Source: Methylobacter sp. KS41
Lineage (GTDB): Bacteria; Pseudomonadota; Gammaproteobacteria; Methylococcales; Methylomonadaceae
Assembly: GCA_002862125.1 (NCBI GenBank)
Contig: PHSP01000001.1
Coordinates: 930,001 to 994,000 of the forward strand
Reading direction: 5' to 3'
DNA length: 64,000 nt
Positions 48,616 to 56,687 of this stretch are shown piece by piece. The stretch's first letter is position 1, and every line of letters starts with the position of its first letter. The notes under the pieces were generated by a model, which saw only the letters and a program-made list of their open reading frames with translations, was not told where the DNA came from and made no database searches. The translations under genes were made by a program, and so were the position numbers.

Positions 48616-49419
48616 ATGAACACAACAGCACTCGCCACCTTGTCAATCTGCGCCTACCTGGCAAGCACCCTGCTTATAATCCGGCATTTCGACCGGAGCC
48701 GTATGCACCGCGCGGCACTTTATCTGGCATGGATAGCGGTTTGCACACACCTTTTATATACAGCCATTGTTTTCCATCAAAATGGCGGTTTTAACTTCAG
48801 TTTTTTTAGCACGAGCTCATTGGTTGCCATGATTGTCGCCCTGCTTTTATTAATTGCGGCGCTCAATAAACCCGTAGAAAAATTAGGCATCGCTATATTT
48901 CCCATTGCTGCCGGCATGTTAGCCATGGATCTGAACTTTGCCGATAAAACACAACTGCTGGCCCATTATGACTGGTCAATGAGCACCCACATCCTGACCT
49001 CCATCATTGCCTTCAGCCTATTGAACATCGCTGCTTTGCAAGCCATCCTGCTCGCTATTCAGGATCAGCAATTGAAAAGCCATCCGCCCAAGCGATTCAT
49101 CCAGTCATTGCCGCCGTTGCAAACCATGGAATCCTTGTTATTTCAAATGCTCGGAGCGGGGATTGTGTTCCTGACCATCTCTTTAATCAGCGGCTTTTTA
49201 TTTATAGAAGATTTATTTGCACAGCATCTGGTACACAAAACCGTTTTATCGATACTGGCATGGATCATATTTACAGGTCTTTTAATTGGCCGGAGCCGTT
49301 ACGGATGGCGGGGACAAACAGCAATACGATGGACTTTAATCGGCTTTGTATTGCTGTTATTGGCTTATTTTGGCAGTAAATTCGTTTTGGAACTGATTTT
49401 GCATCGCTCAGGCGGATAA
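48616..49419 (+). CDS. ypjD: YpjD/CcsA-type inner membrane protein
   Basis: The 267-aa protein has eight or so membrane segments and the cytochrome-c-assembly-like layout with conserved His residues (HILTSIIAFSLLNIAALQ and GWRGQTAIRWTLIGF). YpjD relatives resemble the CcsA/CcmC haem-handling family but their role is not settled. It is divergent from ffh, as in many gammaproteobacteria. Confidence 0.87.
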   Translation: MNTTALATLSICAYLASTLLIIRHFDRSRMHRAALYLAWIAVCTHLLYTAIVFHQNGGFNFSFFSTSSLVAMIVALLLLIAALNKPVEKLGIAIFPIAAGMLAMDLNFADKTQLLAHYDWSMSTHILTSIIAFSLLNIAALQAILLAIQDQQLKSHPPKRFIQSLPPLQTMESLLFQMLGAGIVFLTISLISGFLFIEDLFAQHLVHKTVLSILAWIIFTGLLIGRSRYGWRGQTAIRWTLIGFVLLLLAYFGSKFVLELILHRSGG

Positions 49420-49809
49420 CGTGTCCGCTTAGGCATGCACTTGCTTAGCCCACAAATAAAATCTTGTAGCCGGGCAGTCCTCTTTGTGCGTTGATATTTA
49501 AACGACCAAATTCCAAACCAAGAATTTACGCTACAGCCAATAAACGGGAGCGGTTCCACTGTCAACAGTCGACCCCTATGTATAGTACCTAACTATGTAT
49601 AGATGAGTTTGATTTTGCCTTCTACTCCTAGAGCTACAAGACCTTACTGGTAGCTCACTATACATAGTTTTGATGAGCAAATTGTGCAAAGTAAAGCGAA
49701 ACAAGTATAAGATACATCAAATACGTAGCGGCATTCAATAAATCGCATCAACTTTGCTGTTATTTTGCTATCCAAAACCAGATTATGAGAGGCAGATGGA
49801 TTAGTCACC
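49420..49809. other. Intergenic with inverted repeat
   Basis: No gene is seen. The stretch contains the inverted repeat described at 49591-49669 and otherwise no recognisable feature. Confidence 0.45.
49591..49669. repeat. 12-bp inverted repeat around a 55-base spacer
   Basis: AACTATGTATAG (49591-49602) is the exact reverse complement of CTATACATAGTT (49658-49669). A further CTATGTATAG lies at 49576-49585. GATGAG follows both arms (49603 and after 49669). It could be a very small non-autonomous element. Confidence 0.5.
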
Positions 49810-50046
49810 ATGTGCAGTCAGCTTTGTTACACCTCATCACCTCGACGACGAGGGATAGTCAGGCGGATAGATTATGGCAGTTACAGATGCATAGGCACTG
49901 AAGGTAGAGACGTATTTTTCCACATGGCATGCGTTTACGGGACAACAACCTTGAATGTAGGGGATGCTGTACTTTTTTCGAGTTACGAGGGCGGAGGCGC
50001 GCCACGTGCTCTGCCTGTAGTTAAGCTGAATACGGATCAAGACTAA
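49810..50046 (+). CDS. Cold-shock-domain-like small protein, 78 aa
   Basis: The sequence GIVRRIDYGSYRCIGTEGRDVFFHMACV ... LNVGDAVLFSSYEGGGAPRA follows the cold shock domain pattern (GxVK...DVFFH...GxxVxF...APxA). The RNP1 aromatic motif KGFGFI is replaced by YGSYRCI, so nucleic acid binding may be weak or changed. No strong ribosome binding site. It lies in a decayed region and could be a lone transferred gene. Confidence 0.45.
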   Translation: MCSQLCYTSSPRRRGIVRRIDYGSYRCIGTEGRDVFFHMACVYGTTTLNVGDAVLFSSYEGGGAPRALPVVKLNTDQD

Positions 50047-50845
50047 CGATCAATTTTGTACGAGTTGGCCGTCCGCAGTTGGCCGTTACCTGTTATTAGC
50101 CAGTTTCAAAAAGTGATTCTCAATACCCGCCATTCAGAGTTGTAATATTTAACGAGATCATAGTCTCCACCCGACCAGACTGTGTAAGAAGCGTAAAAAA
50201 CTCGAAAGATGGTGGAAAGACTTCTAGCCAATCACATATATAAATTAAATAAAGTGGTGGTTGCTTCGAATAATTTGAATGACTTATAGCGTTCGGTAGC
50301 GTTATTTTTAAATTTGACGTTTTAATTTAGAGTTTTTACACAGTCTGGACCCATATTGGCCATTTGTTATTCTACAACCGGAGTGTCCGGTCTAGCTTAT
50401 GGCGAAGAGAACCAATAAAATTTGATTCAGTCAATTGCCAATTTTTGATTTTTATGATGCGATCGCCGACTGTTGATGCGGTAATCAGGTGAAACTAAAT
50501 CGCTCAAGGAAATCGCCAAAGCGTGAGAAAGTTGGTAACAGCCATCTTGTTCGAATGATCAACTTTTCAATTCTTGCACCGGATATTTTAGTTTCAGTCC
50601 CGATAAGGCTATCTCCTGTTTAATCTGGCGAACGGATCACCAGTGGCTGCGGAAAGACCAGAATTCAGGTAGCCGAATTTTTCTTTGATCAAGGAAAAAA
50701 CTGTTTGGCTTAGCAGTAAAATACTGGCAACATACGATAAGGTTAGGCATTTGAAAATGGGCGCTCAATGGGGCAATGTCTTTGAAAAACCTAAATAAGC
50801 CGGTCAATATCAGTAAGCTTATGCCGCATTGCACCCGGAACAGGC
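50047..50845. other. Intergenic, no gene supported
   Basis: A minus-strand frame at 50637-50834 lacks a start signal and family resemblance. The right end may hold degraded upstream parts of the cytochrome c peroxidase remnant. Nothing else is recognised. Confidence 0.4.
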
Positions 50846-51300
50846 GTGACTAAAACGACGGTGACCGATGCTATCGCCGTTTACGTACAATCGCCGGCGA
50901 CGCCGAAGTCTCGTTTTGGCCACTATTCGCGAGACAGGCAGGACACTCTGGGCAGACGAAAAGGCGGGTTACGAATTGTTCAAAACCAATTGCGCTTCCT
51001 GTTACATTGGTTGGGCGCTGGGCGGGTTATCCATTGAAAAAACGGGGGTCAGGAAGCAGGATTATTTCAAATTGCGCGGCAGTCCGATAACTGAAGTCGA
51101 TAATGGCTGTTTTAATATCACGAAGCAGGAACAAGACAGTCAGTTTTTCAAGGCGCTGGTATTGCCTGATATTGAACTGACGTTTCCTTGTTTTCACGAC
51201 GGTTTGGTCGATTCCCTTGCCGAGGCGGTTCGGATCATGGAAATATTTTAACGGGACAAAACCTTTACCGGCGATGAGATCGCTGACCGGAGAATATAAA
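50846..51300 (+). pseudogene. Di-haem cytochrome c peroxidase (MauG/CcpA type), C-terminal remnant
   Basis: Two frames make up the remnant: VTDAIAVYVQSPATPKSRFGHY (50846-~50950), then DEKAGYELFKTNCASCYIGWALGG through ELTFPCFHDGLVDSLAEAVRIM (to 51251), with KTFTGDEIA beyond the stop in another frame. In the family the second site reads CxxCH; here it is CASCY, so the haem-ligating His is lost. The N-terminal haem domain is absent. At least two frameshifts confirm decay. It would have reduced peroxide in the periplasm. Confidence 0.8.
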
Positions 51301-51398
51301 AGAATACCGCTCGCTCAGTTATTTGCTGAAAACATCAAATAAAGCCGCGCATAGAATTTCATGTTGTATATTTCAATCTAATTTAACAGGAAAAGATC

Positions 51399-51902
51399 AT
51401 GAGAAGAATTTACTTTTTGGCCCCGGACATTGAAACAACGCATAAAATTGTGGACGAATTACGTGCGGAGGGGATAGAGGATCGCCATATGCACATTTTG
51501 GCAAAAAGAGATACGCCTTTAGAAGATATGCCTGAAGCGTCTGAATTTCAGAAAACCGATTTTATACCTGCGCTGGAACGGGGAGCGGCGCTTGGCGGTA
51601 CAACTGGCGTGCTGGCGGGGCTTGTTGGTTTGCGCTTTGCTGGATTTGCGATTGCAGGCGGCCCCATTCTTGGAATTTTGTTTTTCGGCGCTACCATCGG
51701 TGCAATCATGAGCGGTTTAGCCGGTCTTCAAGTTGGAAATTCAAGAGTCAAAGAGCATGAAGAGGCTATTGAACGCGGCGAATTGCTGGTCATGGTTGAT
51801 ATTCCAAAAGAACGCATCGACGCAATGAGTCAATTAATTATCAAACATCATCCTACAGCTCAATTTGAAGGCATTGAGCCGCTTTTACCGCCCTCTTATT
51901 GA
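51399..51902 (+). CDS. DUF1269-like membrane-embedded stress protein, 167 aa
   Basis: The N-terminal part (RRIYFLAPDIETTHKIVDELRAEGIEDRHMHIL) resembles the small alpha-beta domain found in DUF1269 and general-stress YflT-like proteins. A Gly-rich hydrophobic hairpin follows (residues ~60-110), and then a second alpha-beta segment (EAIERGELLVMVDIPKERIDAM). AGGAAAAG precedes the ATG. It is intact, unlike its left neighbour. Function unknown. Confidence 0.7.
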   Translation: MRRIYFLAPDIETTHKIVDELRAEGIEDRHMHILAKRDTPLEDMPEASEFQKTDFIPALERGAALGGTTGVLAGLVGLRFAGFAIAGGPILGILFFGATIGAIMSGLAGLQVGNSRVKEHEEAIERGELLVMVDIPKERIDAMSQLIIKHHPTAQFEGIEPLLPPSY

Positions 51903-51964
51903 TCCAATTTTTTAAACAGCCTAAAATCAAGGACGATCGCAGGCGCCAACAATAAAAAACAGCT

Positions 51965-52324
51965 ATGAAAATTGCCGTCGCCAGTCAAAATCGAAAAGAA
52001 ATCACTGGTCACACCGGCCAGTGCAGAAAATTCTGGATTTATCAAATCGAGAATGATGCCGTAACCGGGAAAGAACTGCTGGAATTACCCAAAGAACAGT
52101 CTTTCCATGAAACATCGCCATTGGAGCACTCCCCCTTGGATAATGTACAGGTACTGATTGCCGGTGGCATGGGAAGCGGACTGGTCCGGCGCTTGCAGGA
52201 AAAAAATATCCAGGCCTTGATCACTAAAGAACCTAATCCTGATCAAGCTGTCAACGATTTTTTAAACGGCGTGTTAAAAACCGAACCTTCCGAGCCGCAC
52301 GAGCACGGCCATAAGCACCGGTAA
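51965..52324 (+). CDS. NifX/NifB-like dinitrogenase cofactor domain protein, 119 aa
   Basis: MKIAVASQNRKEITGHTGQCRKFWIYQIE and LIAGGMGSGLVRRLQEKNIQALIT follow the pattern of the dinitrogenase iron-molybdenum cofactor biosynthesis family (NifX/NifY/NafY, and C-terminal NifB). The C-terminus is His-rich (EPHEHGHKHR) and may bind metal. No nif genes are nearby, so it is more likely one of the many stand-alone members of unknown role. It follows the DUF1269-like gene by 62 bases. Confidence 0.85.
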   Translation: MKIAVASQNRKEITGHTGQCRKFWIYQIENDAVTGKELLELPKEQSFHETSPLEHSPLDNVQVLIAGGMGSGLVRRLQEKNIQALITKEPNPDQAVNDFLNGVLKTEPSEPHEHGHKHR

Positions 52325-52381
52325 ATTTAAGCACTGATGGACACCAACCCGTAATCCGTTGCAATCATTCCATACGATACA

Positions 52382-52764
52382 ATGCTCAAAACTCTATATA
52401 AAAAGCTACACGAGAAAATTGGTTTTATACGTGCTGATGATAACCGGAGTAGCCGATTGGTCGCTGTGATTGAATGTATTATTAATCAAAATGCACGTGA
52501 TACTGGAGCTGCAATCTTTCCAGCTATCAACTGGCCAATTCTTAGCCTATGCAACGAATACAATGTTGGCATATTAGAAATGCCTTGCCCTGAAATCAGC
52601 TTTTGGGCTCTGAAAGAAAGCGACAACCTGGACAATCAATTAGAGACGCACTCGATACCTGTGAAGGCCGTAGCTGTTGCAGAAAGGTCAGTATGGGTAT
52701 CGTAGACCGGATTGAAGATTACACTTTCAAACCAAACAGCACTAAAAAGATACCTGCTCTTTAG
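52382..52764 (+). pseudogene. Frameshifted small Cys-rich protein (MPCPE family)
   Basis: The first frame (52382-~52640) contains IECIINQNARDTGAAIFPAI and YNVGILEMPCPEISF. It ends abnormally at 52705, but the next frame continues SIRDALDTCEGRSCCRKVSM through GIVDRIEDYTFKPN to a stop at 52764. Together they look like one protein of about 125 aa with several conserved Cys. I recall similar small proteins in other bacteria but not a named function. The shift lies near 52635-52645. It may be a real mutation or a sequencing error. Confidence 0.55.
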
Positions 52765-52831
52765 ATTCGCGCAGTCCAGCAAGAATCTTGGCGGCCTGAC
52801 GTGTAAGGGTGGTAACAAGTTCTGTTTTCAT
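52742..52831 (-). pseudogene. Phd/YefM-type antitoxin N-terminal fragment
   Basis: The 29 codons MKTELVTTLTRQAAKILAGL then RESKEQVSF match the N-terminus of Phd/YefM antitoxins (MKTELVTTLKRQATKIL...KEPVLITEHG). A stop follows where the DNA-binding fold should continue, and no toxin is seen. It is a relic of a toxin-antitoxin module, overlapping the end of the frameshifted gene on the other strand. Confidence 0.6.
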
Positions 52832-53263
52832 GGAAGAGATACTAAACTATCACCCACGGTTGTGCAAAAATTACTCCAAGATTCATTGCTTTTTCTCCTC
52901 AGTTTTTTCTGTGAAAATCATGCTATTTTTTTCTTCCTGACTTCTCCATACCAGGCATTCAAAAATATATTTTTCTTTAATTTGAGACTCTCATTTCGAC
53001 CCAAAGCTGTCATGCCTTTATATTTCTAAATGGAGGATGCTTGCGGAAAGCAGGTAAATTGTAGGAAGCGGTGAGGCACGAACCGCGCCTATCGCAAACA
53101 ATGCGCTTCACTTCGTTCAGAACACCCACAACCAGGGAACTTATTTATGAGCATGGGCAAATTGTGCCGCCAAAAGGCAAACCGTGAACGCGACATCGTG
53201 CCGACGTTGGCTGAGTTTTTCTCTGCCAGGATAAAAATTCCTGTGCGTGGTACGACAAAAAAA
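52832..53263. other. Intergenic with a degenerate palindromic repeat
   Basis: No gene is supported. Around 53060-53095 AGCGGTGAGGCACGAACCGCGC is a hairpin of the REP-like kind. A plus-strand frame at 52712-53029 lacks protein character. Confidence 0.45.
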
Positions 53264-53292
53264 TTGACCATATAGACGACTGGTCGTATTAT
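53264..53292 (+). promoter_or_regulatory. Sigma70-type promoter with TetR-type operator in the spacer
   Basis: TTGACC (53264-53269), a 17-base spacer and TATTAT (53287-53292) form a near-consensus promoter. ACGAC-TG-GTCGT (53276-53287), a perfect palindrome, lies inside the spacer and reaches the -10. This is the usual place for a TetR-family operator. A TetR gene remnant starts about 35 bases downstream, suggesting autoregulation. Confidence 0.72.
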
Positions 53293-53337
53293 TAGGCCGC
53301 GATAAAAATTCAAGTCCTATAAATTCTGGACTATGGT

Positions 53338-53568
53338 GTGAAACTATTGATGGAAAAAGGCTATCACTCCAGGAGTCTTAAAGAAATTACGGGGGCGGTT
53401 AAAATCTCCAAGGGTTCGCTTTATCATTATTTTGATAGCAAAGAACTCGTTTGCAACAGGAAGCATTGCTTAGATGGCAGCGCCAGGATAGCGCCTGAAC
53501 CGGCCGTACTGCTCAGAGCATGGCGAACTTATTGTCGAATCGTTGCCAAGGCGTGTTGTTACGCATGA
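53338..53568 (+). pseudogene. TetR-family regulator, degraded
   Basis: The helix-turn-helix is intact: LMEKGYHSRSLKEITGAVKI then SKGSLYHYFDSKE. In-frame codons ILDYG precede it after a stop, so the usual N-terminus is missing. After FDSKE the protein turns into unrelated sequence and ends, while another frame near 53530-53642 stays open and ends DKITSRLK. The ligand-binding domain is therefore lost or scrambled. The promoter and operator upstream remain intact. Confidence 0.7.
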
Positions 53569-53730
53569 AAGCCGAACAGTCCATAGATCCGCTCCATGCG
53601 ATTTGTAACGATTGTCTGGACAAGATTACTTCAAGACTTAAGTGAGCAACTCAGGCTATTTGATTTTTTTGCAAAACTACTTTACGGCCGGTCTACTGAA
53701 TTTTGCGGTATGGAACGGTTTAATATTTAC

Positions 53731-54909
53731 ATGTTGTTGGAATTTACCTTGAAAATAAAAACCTTATTTATATTATTACTGCTCAACAGCGTGCTGTTTT
53801 CGCCCGGTGTTTCAGCGGAAATGTTGGCTATGCTGAACTATGAAACCGAGCCTCAGCAGCAACCGCGTCAGGAAGGCATTGCCATTATGGATGTCGATCC
53901 GGATTCTGCGCATTTCGGCGCTATTGTCGATCACGTTTCTTTACCGGCGGACGGCGTCGCGCATCATATTTTTTATAACAAAACGCTCGATAAGGCCTAC
54001 ATTGCCAATTTGGGCAATGGCGCTCTCAGAGTCATGAAAATGCGCCAAACGCCATTAAACCCTAAGGATGTCAATGTACCTATGTGTCAGGTTGCCGAGG
54101 ACATTGCCTTTTCGGACGATGGCAAACTCTGGTATCTGACCTGCATGGGATCAAGTAATGTGGTTGTTGGAGACGCCCATACTGATAAGGTTATGCAGGT
54201 CATTGACAGCGAAGATCAACAGCGCTTTATCCAAAATCCGCATGGTATAGGTCTGAATCAGTCCATCGACAGGTTGTTGGTGACTAGCACCATTAGGCCG
54301 GACCTGACTAATCCCGGTAACACCGTGACAGAAATTCAAGCATCCACTGGGAAAATAGTGGCGACGCATATAATTTCCGCCCCCGGCTTTAAGGGCGGCT
54401 CGTCACCAGTGGAAGCAGTGTTTATTCCCCATTCACAACCCGCTCAGGCTTATATCAATACGATGTTCGAAGGACGGTTGTGGCTGGCGGCCTGGCAAAA
54501 TCAGACCAAACAATTTCAATTCAAGCCGGTATTTAATTTTGCCGACGTTAAACAAGGCGTACCGCTGGAAATCTATTTCAGCCGTGATCACAAAAAATTG
54601 TATGTTTCTACTGCCAAACCGGGAGCGCTAAATATATTCGATATTAGCGCCAACCCCGAACAACCGCGGCTAATTAAATCGATTCCGACAGCGGCGGGCT
54701 CCCATCATGTAGTGATATCGCCCGACGAACGCTTTGCAATCGTTCAGAATAATTTTCTGAATTTACCGGAAATGAACGACGGCTCGCTTTCAGTAATAGA
54801 TCTCCATAAAATGAAAAATATAGCAAGCATTAACACGCTGAAAGACAAGGGCTGGAAAGCGAACTCAATTCTGATGATGCCGCAGTGGCATACTGACGAT
54901 GCGCACTAA
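53731..54909 (+). CDS. Secreted YVTN-type beta-propeller protein
   Basis: A signal peptide (TLFILLLLNSVLFSPGVSA) precedes about 370 residues of repeated blades, e.g. ADGVAHHIFYNKTLDKAYIAN, AEDIAFSDDGKLWYLTCMGS and AGSHHVVISPDERFAIVQNN, the last a typical YVTN repeat. The ATG at 53731 is used; a TTG at 53749 (MKIKTLFILL) gives a shorter, neater signal with GGA upstream. A frame to 53596 is too long. It is probably periplasmic and binds a ligand or partner; no catalytic motif is obvious. The rhodanese gene 62 bases on may be co-transcribed. Confidence 0.82.
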   Translation: MLLEFTLKIKTLFILLLLNSVLFSPGVSAEMLAMLNYETEPQQQPRQEGIAIMDVDPDSAHFGAIVDHVSLPADGVAHHIFYNKTLDKAYIANLGNGALRVMKMRQTPLNPKDVNVPMCQVAEDIAFSDDGKLWYLTCMGSSNVVVGDAHTDKVMQVIDSEDQQRFIQNPHGIGLNQSIDRLLVTSTIRPDLTNPGNTVTEIQASTGKIVATHIISAPGFKGGSSPVEAVFIPHSQPAQAYINTMFEGRLWLAAWQNQTKQFQFKPVFNFADVKQGVPLEIYFSRDHKKLYVSTAKPGALNIFDISANPEQPRLIKSIPTAAGSHHVVISPDERFAIVQNNFLNLPEMNDGSLSVIDLHKMKNIASINTLKDKGWKANSILMMPQWHTDDAH

Positions 54910-54971
54910 ATTAAATTATCCGGTTTCACGAAGAATATTCTTAGTTAAAAACTATTTTAGAGGGTAAATAA

Positions 54972-55361
54972 ATGAATCAAGAAAAAACGTTAATGGATTT
55001 TGTTAAACAGGCAAAAACCAAAATACAAGAAGTAGAGGTTTCGGAGGTCAATGCCCTAATAAACGACGGATACCAGGTTTTGGACGTGCGCGAACCTGCG
55101 GAGTTTTTATCAGGCGCTATTGAAGGGGCGTTAAATGTTCCTCGGGGCATTTTGGAGCCCGCCGCCGACCGTCAATATGCCGGCCACCGGGACGAGCTTA
55201 TGGATCGCGATAAAAAGTGGTTAATATTTTGCGCCAGTTCAGGGCGGTCCGCTATGGCTACGGTCGTATTGCAAGAAATGGGATTTAAGAACGTTAAAAA
55301 TATTAACGGCGGCATGAATGCCTGGAAAGCGGCTGAATTGCCGGTAACGACGAATCAGTAA
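54972..55361 (+). CDS. Rhodanese-domain protein, 129 aa
   Basis: The rhodanese fold is complete: YQVLDVREPAEFLSGAIEGA near residue 34, and the active-site loop FCASSGRSAMA with Cys as persulfide carrier, then GGMNAWK. There is no signal peptide, so it acts in the cytoplasm. AGAGGG lies 8 bases before the ATG. It follows the beta-propeller gene. Family members carry sulfane sulfur in thiosulfate or persulfide handling. Confidence 0.92.
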   Translation: MNQEKTLMDFVKQAKTKIQEVEVSEVNALINDGYQVLDVREPAEFLSGAIEGALNVPRGILEPAADRQYAGHRDELMDRDKKWLIFCASSGRSAMATVVLQEMGFKNVKNINGGMNAWKAAELPVTTNQ

Positions 55362-55516
55362 CGAGCAATATCGAACCCTAAGGATGCGTTCCGCGGCAGC
55401 GATTTGCATTGGTGGCGATAGGTGCGGTTCGTAAACTCACCGCAACTTACGATCCTAGCTCAAAATTGAGCGATTATTTTTGCCTAAAAGCAGCCGATGG
55501 AAATACCGGATGGATG

Positions 55517-55576
55517 ACCGGCAGTCCTGGGGTAGAGGGCTGTCAGATGCCCGCCCTCTACCCCAGGGCTGCCGGT
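55517..55576. repeat. 24-bp hairpin, 23 of 24 paired
   Basis: Arms at 55517-55540 (ACCGGCAGTCCTGGGGTAGA...) and 55553-55576 pair at 23 of 24 positions around a 12-base loop. The stem is very GC-rich and there is no T-run. It lies 156 bases downstream of the rhodanese gene and 13 bases before the MITE-like element. Confidence 0.85.
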
Positions 55577-55589
55577 ACTCGGCAAAACT

Positions 55590-55748
55590 CTAGGAGCCTG
55601 TCGGACTTAGCGAATCGATATTAGAAAAATTCCACTTTGAGTTTTAAAATATGCGTTTTCATGAAGAATTTCAACACTTAGACGTGTGTTTTTGCCTTTA
55701 TAAACCCACTCATGAGTGAAAAATAGCTTCTATCCGACAAACTCCTAG
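55590..55748. mobile_element. MITE-like element with CTAGGAG ends, 159 bp
   Basis: CTAGGAGCCTGTCGGA (55590-55605) and the complement of TCCGACAAACTCCTAG (55733-55748) are inverted repeats with two mismatches in 16. The interior is AT-rich and non-coding. Such ends suggest a non-autonomous derivative of an IS. No copy of the parent element is in the window. Confidence 0.68.
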
Positions 55749-56108
55749 GGGCAGGCGTCGGACAAACCTCGAGAAAGAAAACTCCGGGATCGCCCCGCCG
55801 TGGCGAGTCAGGATCGGCGGCATGCTATGGGTATTTGAATGGCGGGGCCGCCTTAAATCAGGCTAGAAAACCCATCGGCTGGGCGATGACATAGATCAGA
55901 TGCGCCGGCTTGAAGGCAATGTAGCCGGTTTTTCGTTGCCCAGAAGTCCGGAATCAGCGATTTTCCGTCCCTAGGCCAAGCCTTCCCGTGCCGGTTCCAA
56001 CCGATGAATGAATGACAGGTAGCTTGGCGTTTGCCACGTGAGTTTGATCACGGCGAACAAATGAGCGGTTTGCGCTTCAGGATTTCGATGATAATCATCC
56101 CAGCCCTG

Positions 56109-56381
56109 TTAAAAAGCGCGGAAAAACCACCAGTTTTGCCAGAAAAGAGAGTCAAAATTTACCAGAAATATTTTTCTATCTTTTTGTTTTAAATTATCTA
56201 CCGCCTTATATTGATTGGAAAAAATAAGGCTGACGGTATAAAAAATTGGAAGCCGTTTTACAATCGTGGTTGTTCTATCGAATTCCAACTCACGTATTAA
56301 CTTTATGTTCTCCTGCTGTTTTAAGTCATTAGATTCTAACGGAAATACTATATCCTCATATTTTTCAAAAATGTGTAGTAG
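56109..56381 (-). pseudogene. Open fragment without start codon, about 90 codons
   Basis: The frame is open for 91 codons between two stops and reads like a real protein (FEKYEDIVFPLESNDLKQQ, IKLIRELEFDRTTTIVKRL, IFLVNFDSLFWQNWWFF), but it has no ATG, GTG or TTG near the upstream end. It is probably a truncated gene of unknown family. It may be chance. Confidence 0.3.
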
Positions 56382-56687
56382 TTACATTAATCTCGTACCG
56401 AACTTAACTTTTTGCCGAACCCGGCAAAAATGATGGCGGGCCTCGAAACCCACCGCACAAAGCGGTTAACCGCACCCGATAACCATTCGGCTTTTTTAAC
56501 CATCGATTTCAATTGTTCGCGTTTAAAACGCGACACTTTTGATTTTTGCTAATACAATCCCCGCAACGAGAATAAGACTGACTGGCTGTGCAGTTTCGAT
56601 CTCATCCACTATTGAAGATAATAACAACGCTATTAGTATCGACTAGCTACCATATAATGATGGCTCGATTTCCTGATCTGGCTATCA
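56382..56687. other. Intergenic downstream of the porin gene
   Basis: No gene, clear terminator or repeat could be established. Confidence 0.4.

Larger units (their letters stand above)
55362..56108. other. Intergenic with a strong hairpin and a MITE-like element
   Basis: The 24-bp hairpin (55517-55576) and the 159-bp element (55590-55748) lie here. From 55760 to 56100 the DNA is GC-rich without a convincing frame. Confidence 0.5.

Noticed and set aside
52712-53029. Plus-strand 105-aa open frame
   Set aside because: Overlaps the frameshifted gene end and the Phd relic; sequence is Phe/Ser-rich without protein-family character.
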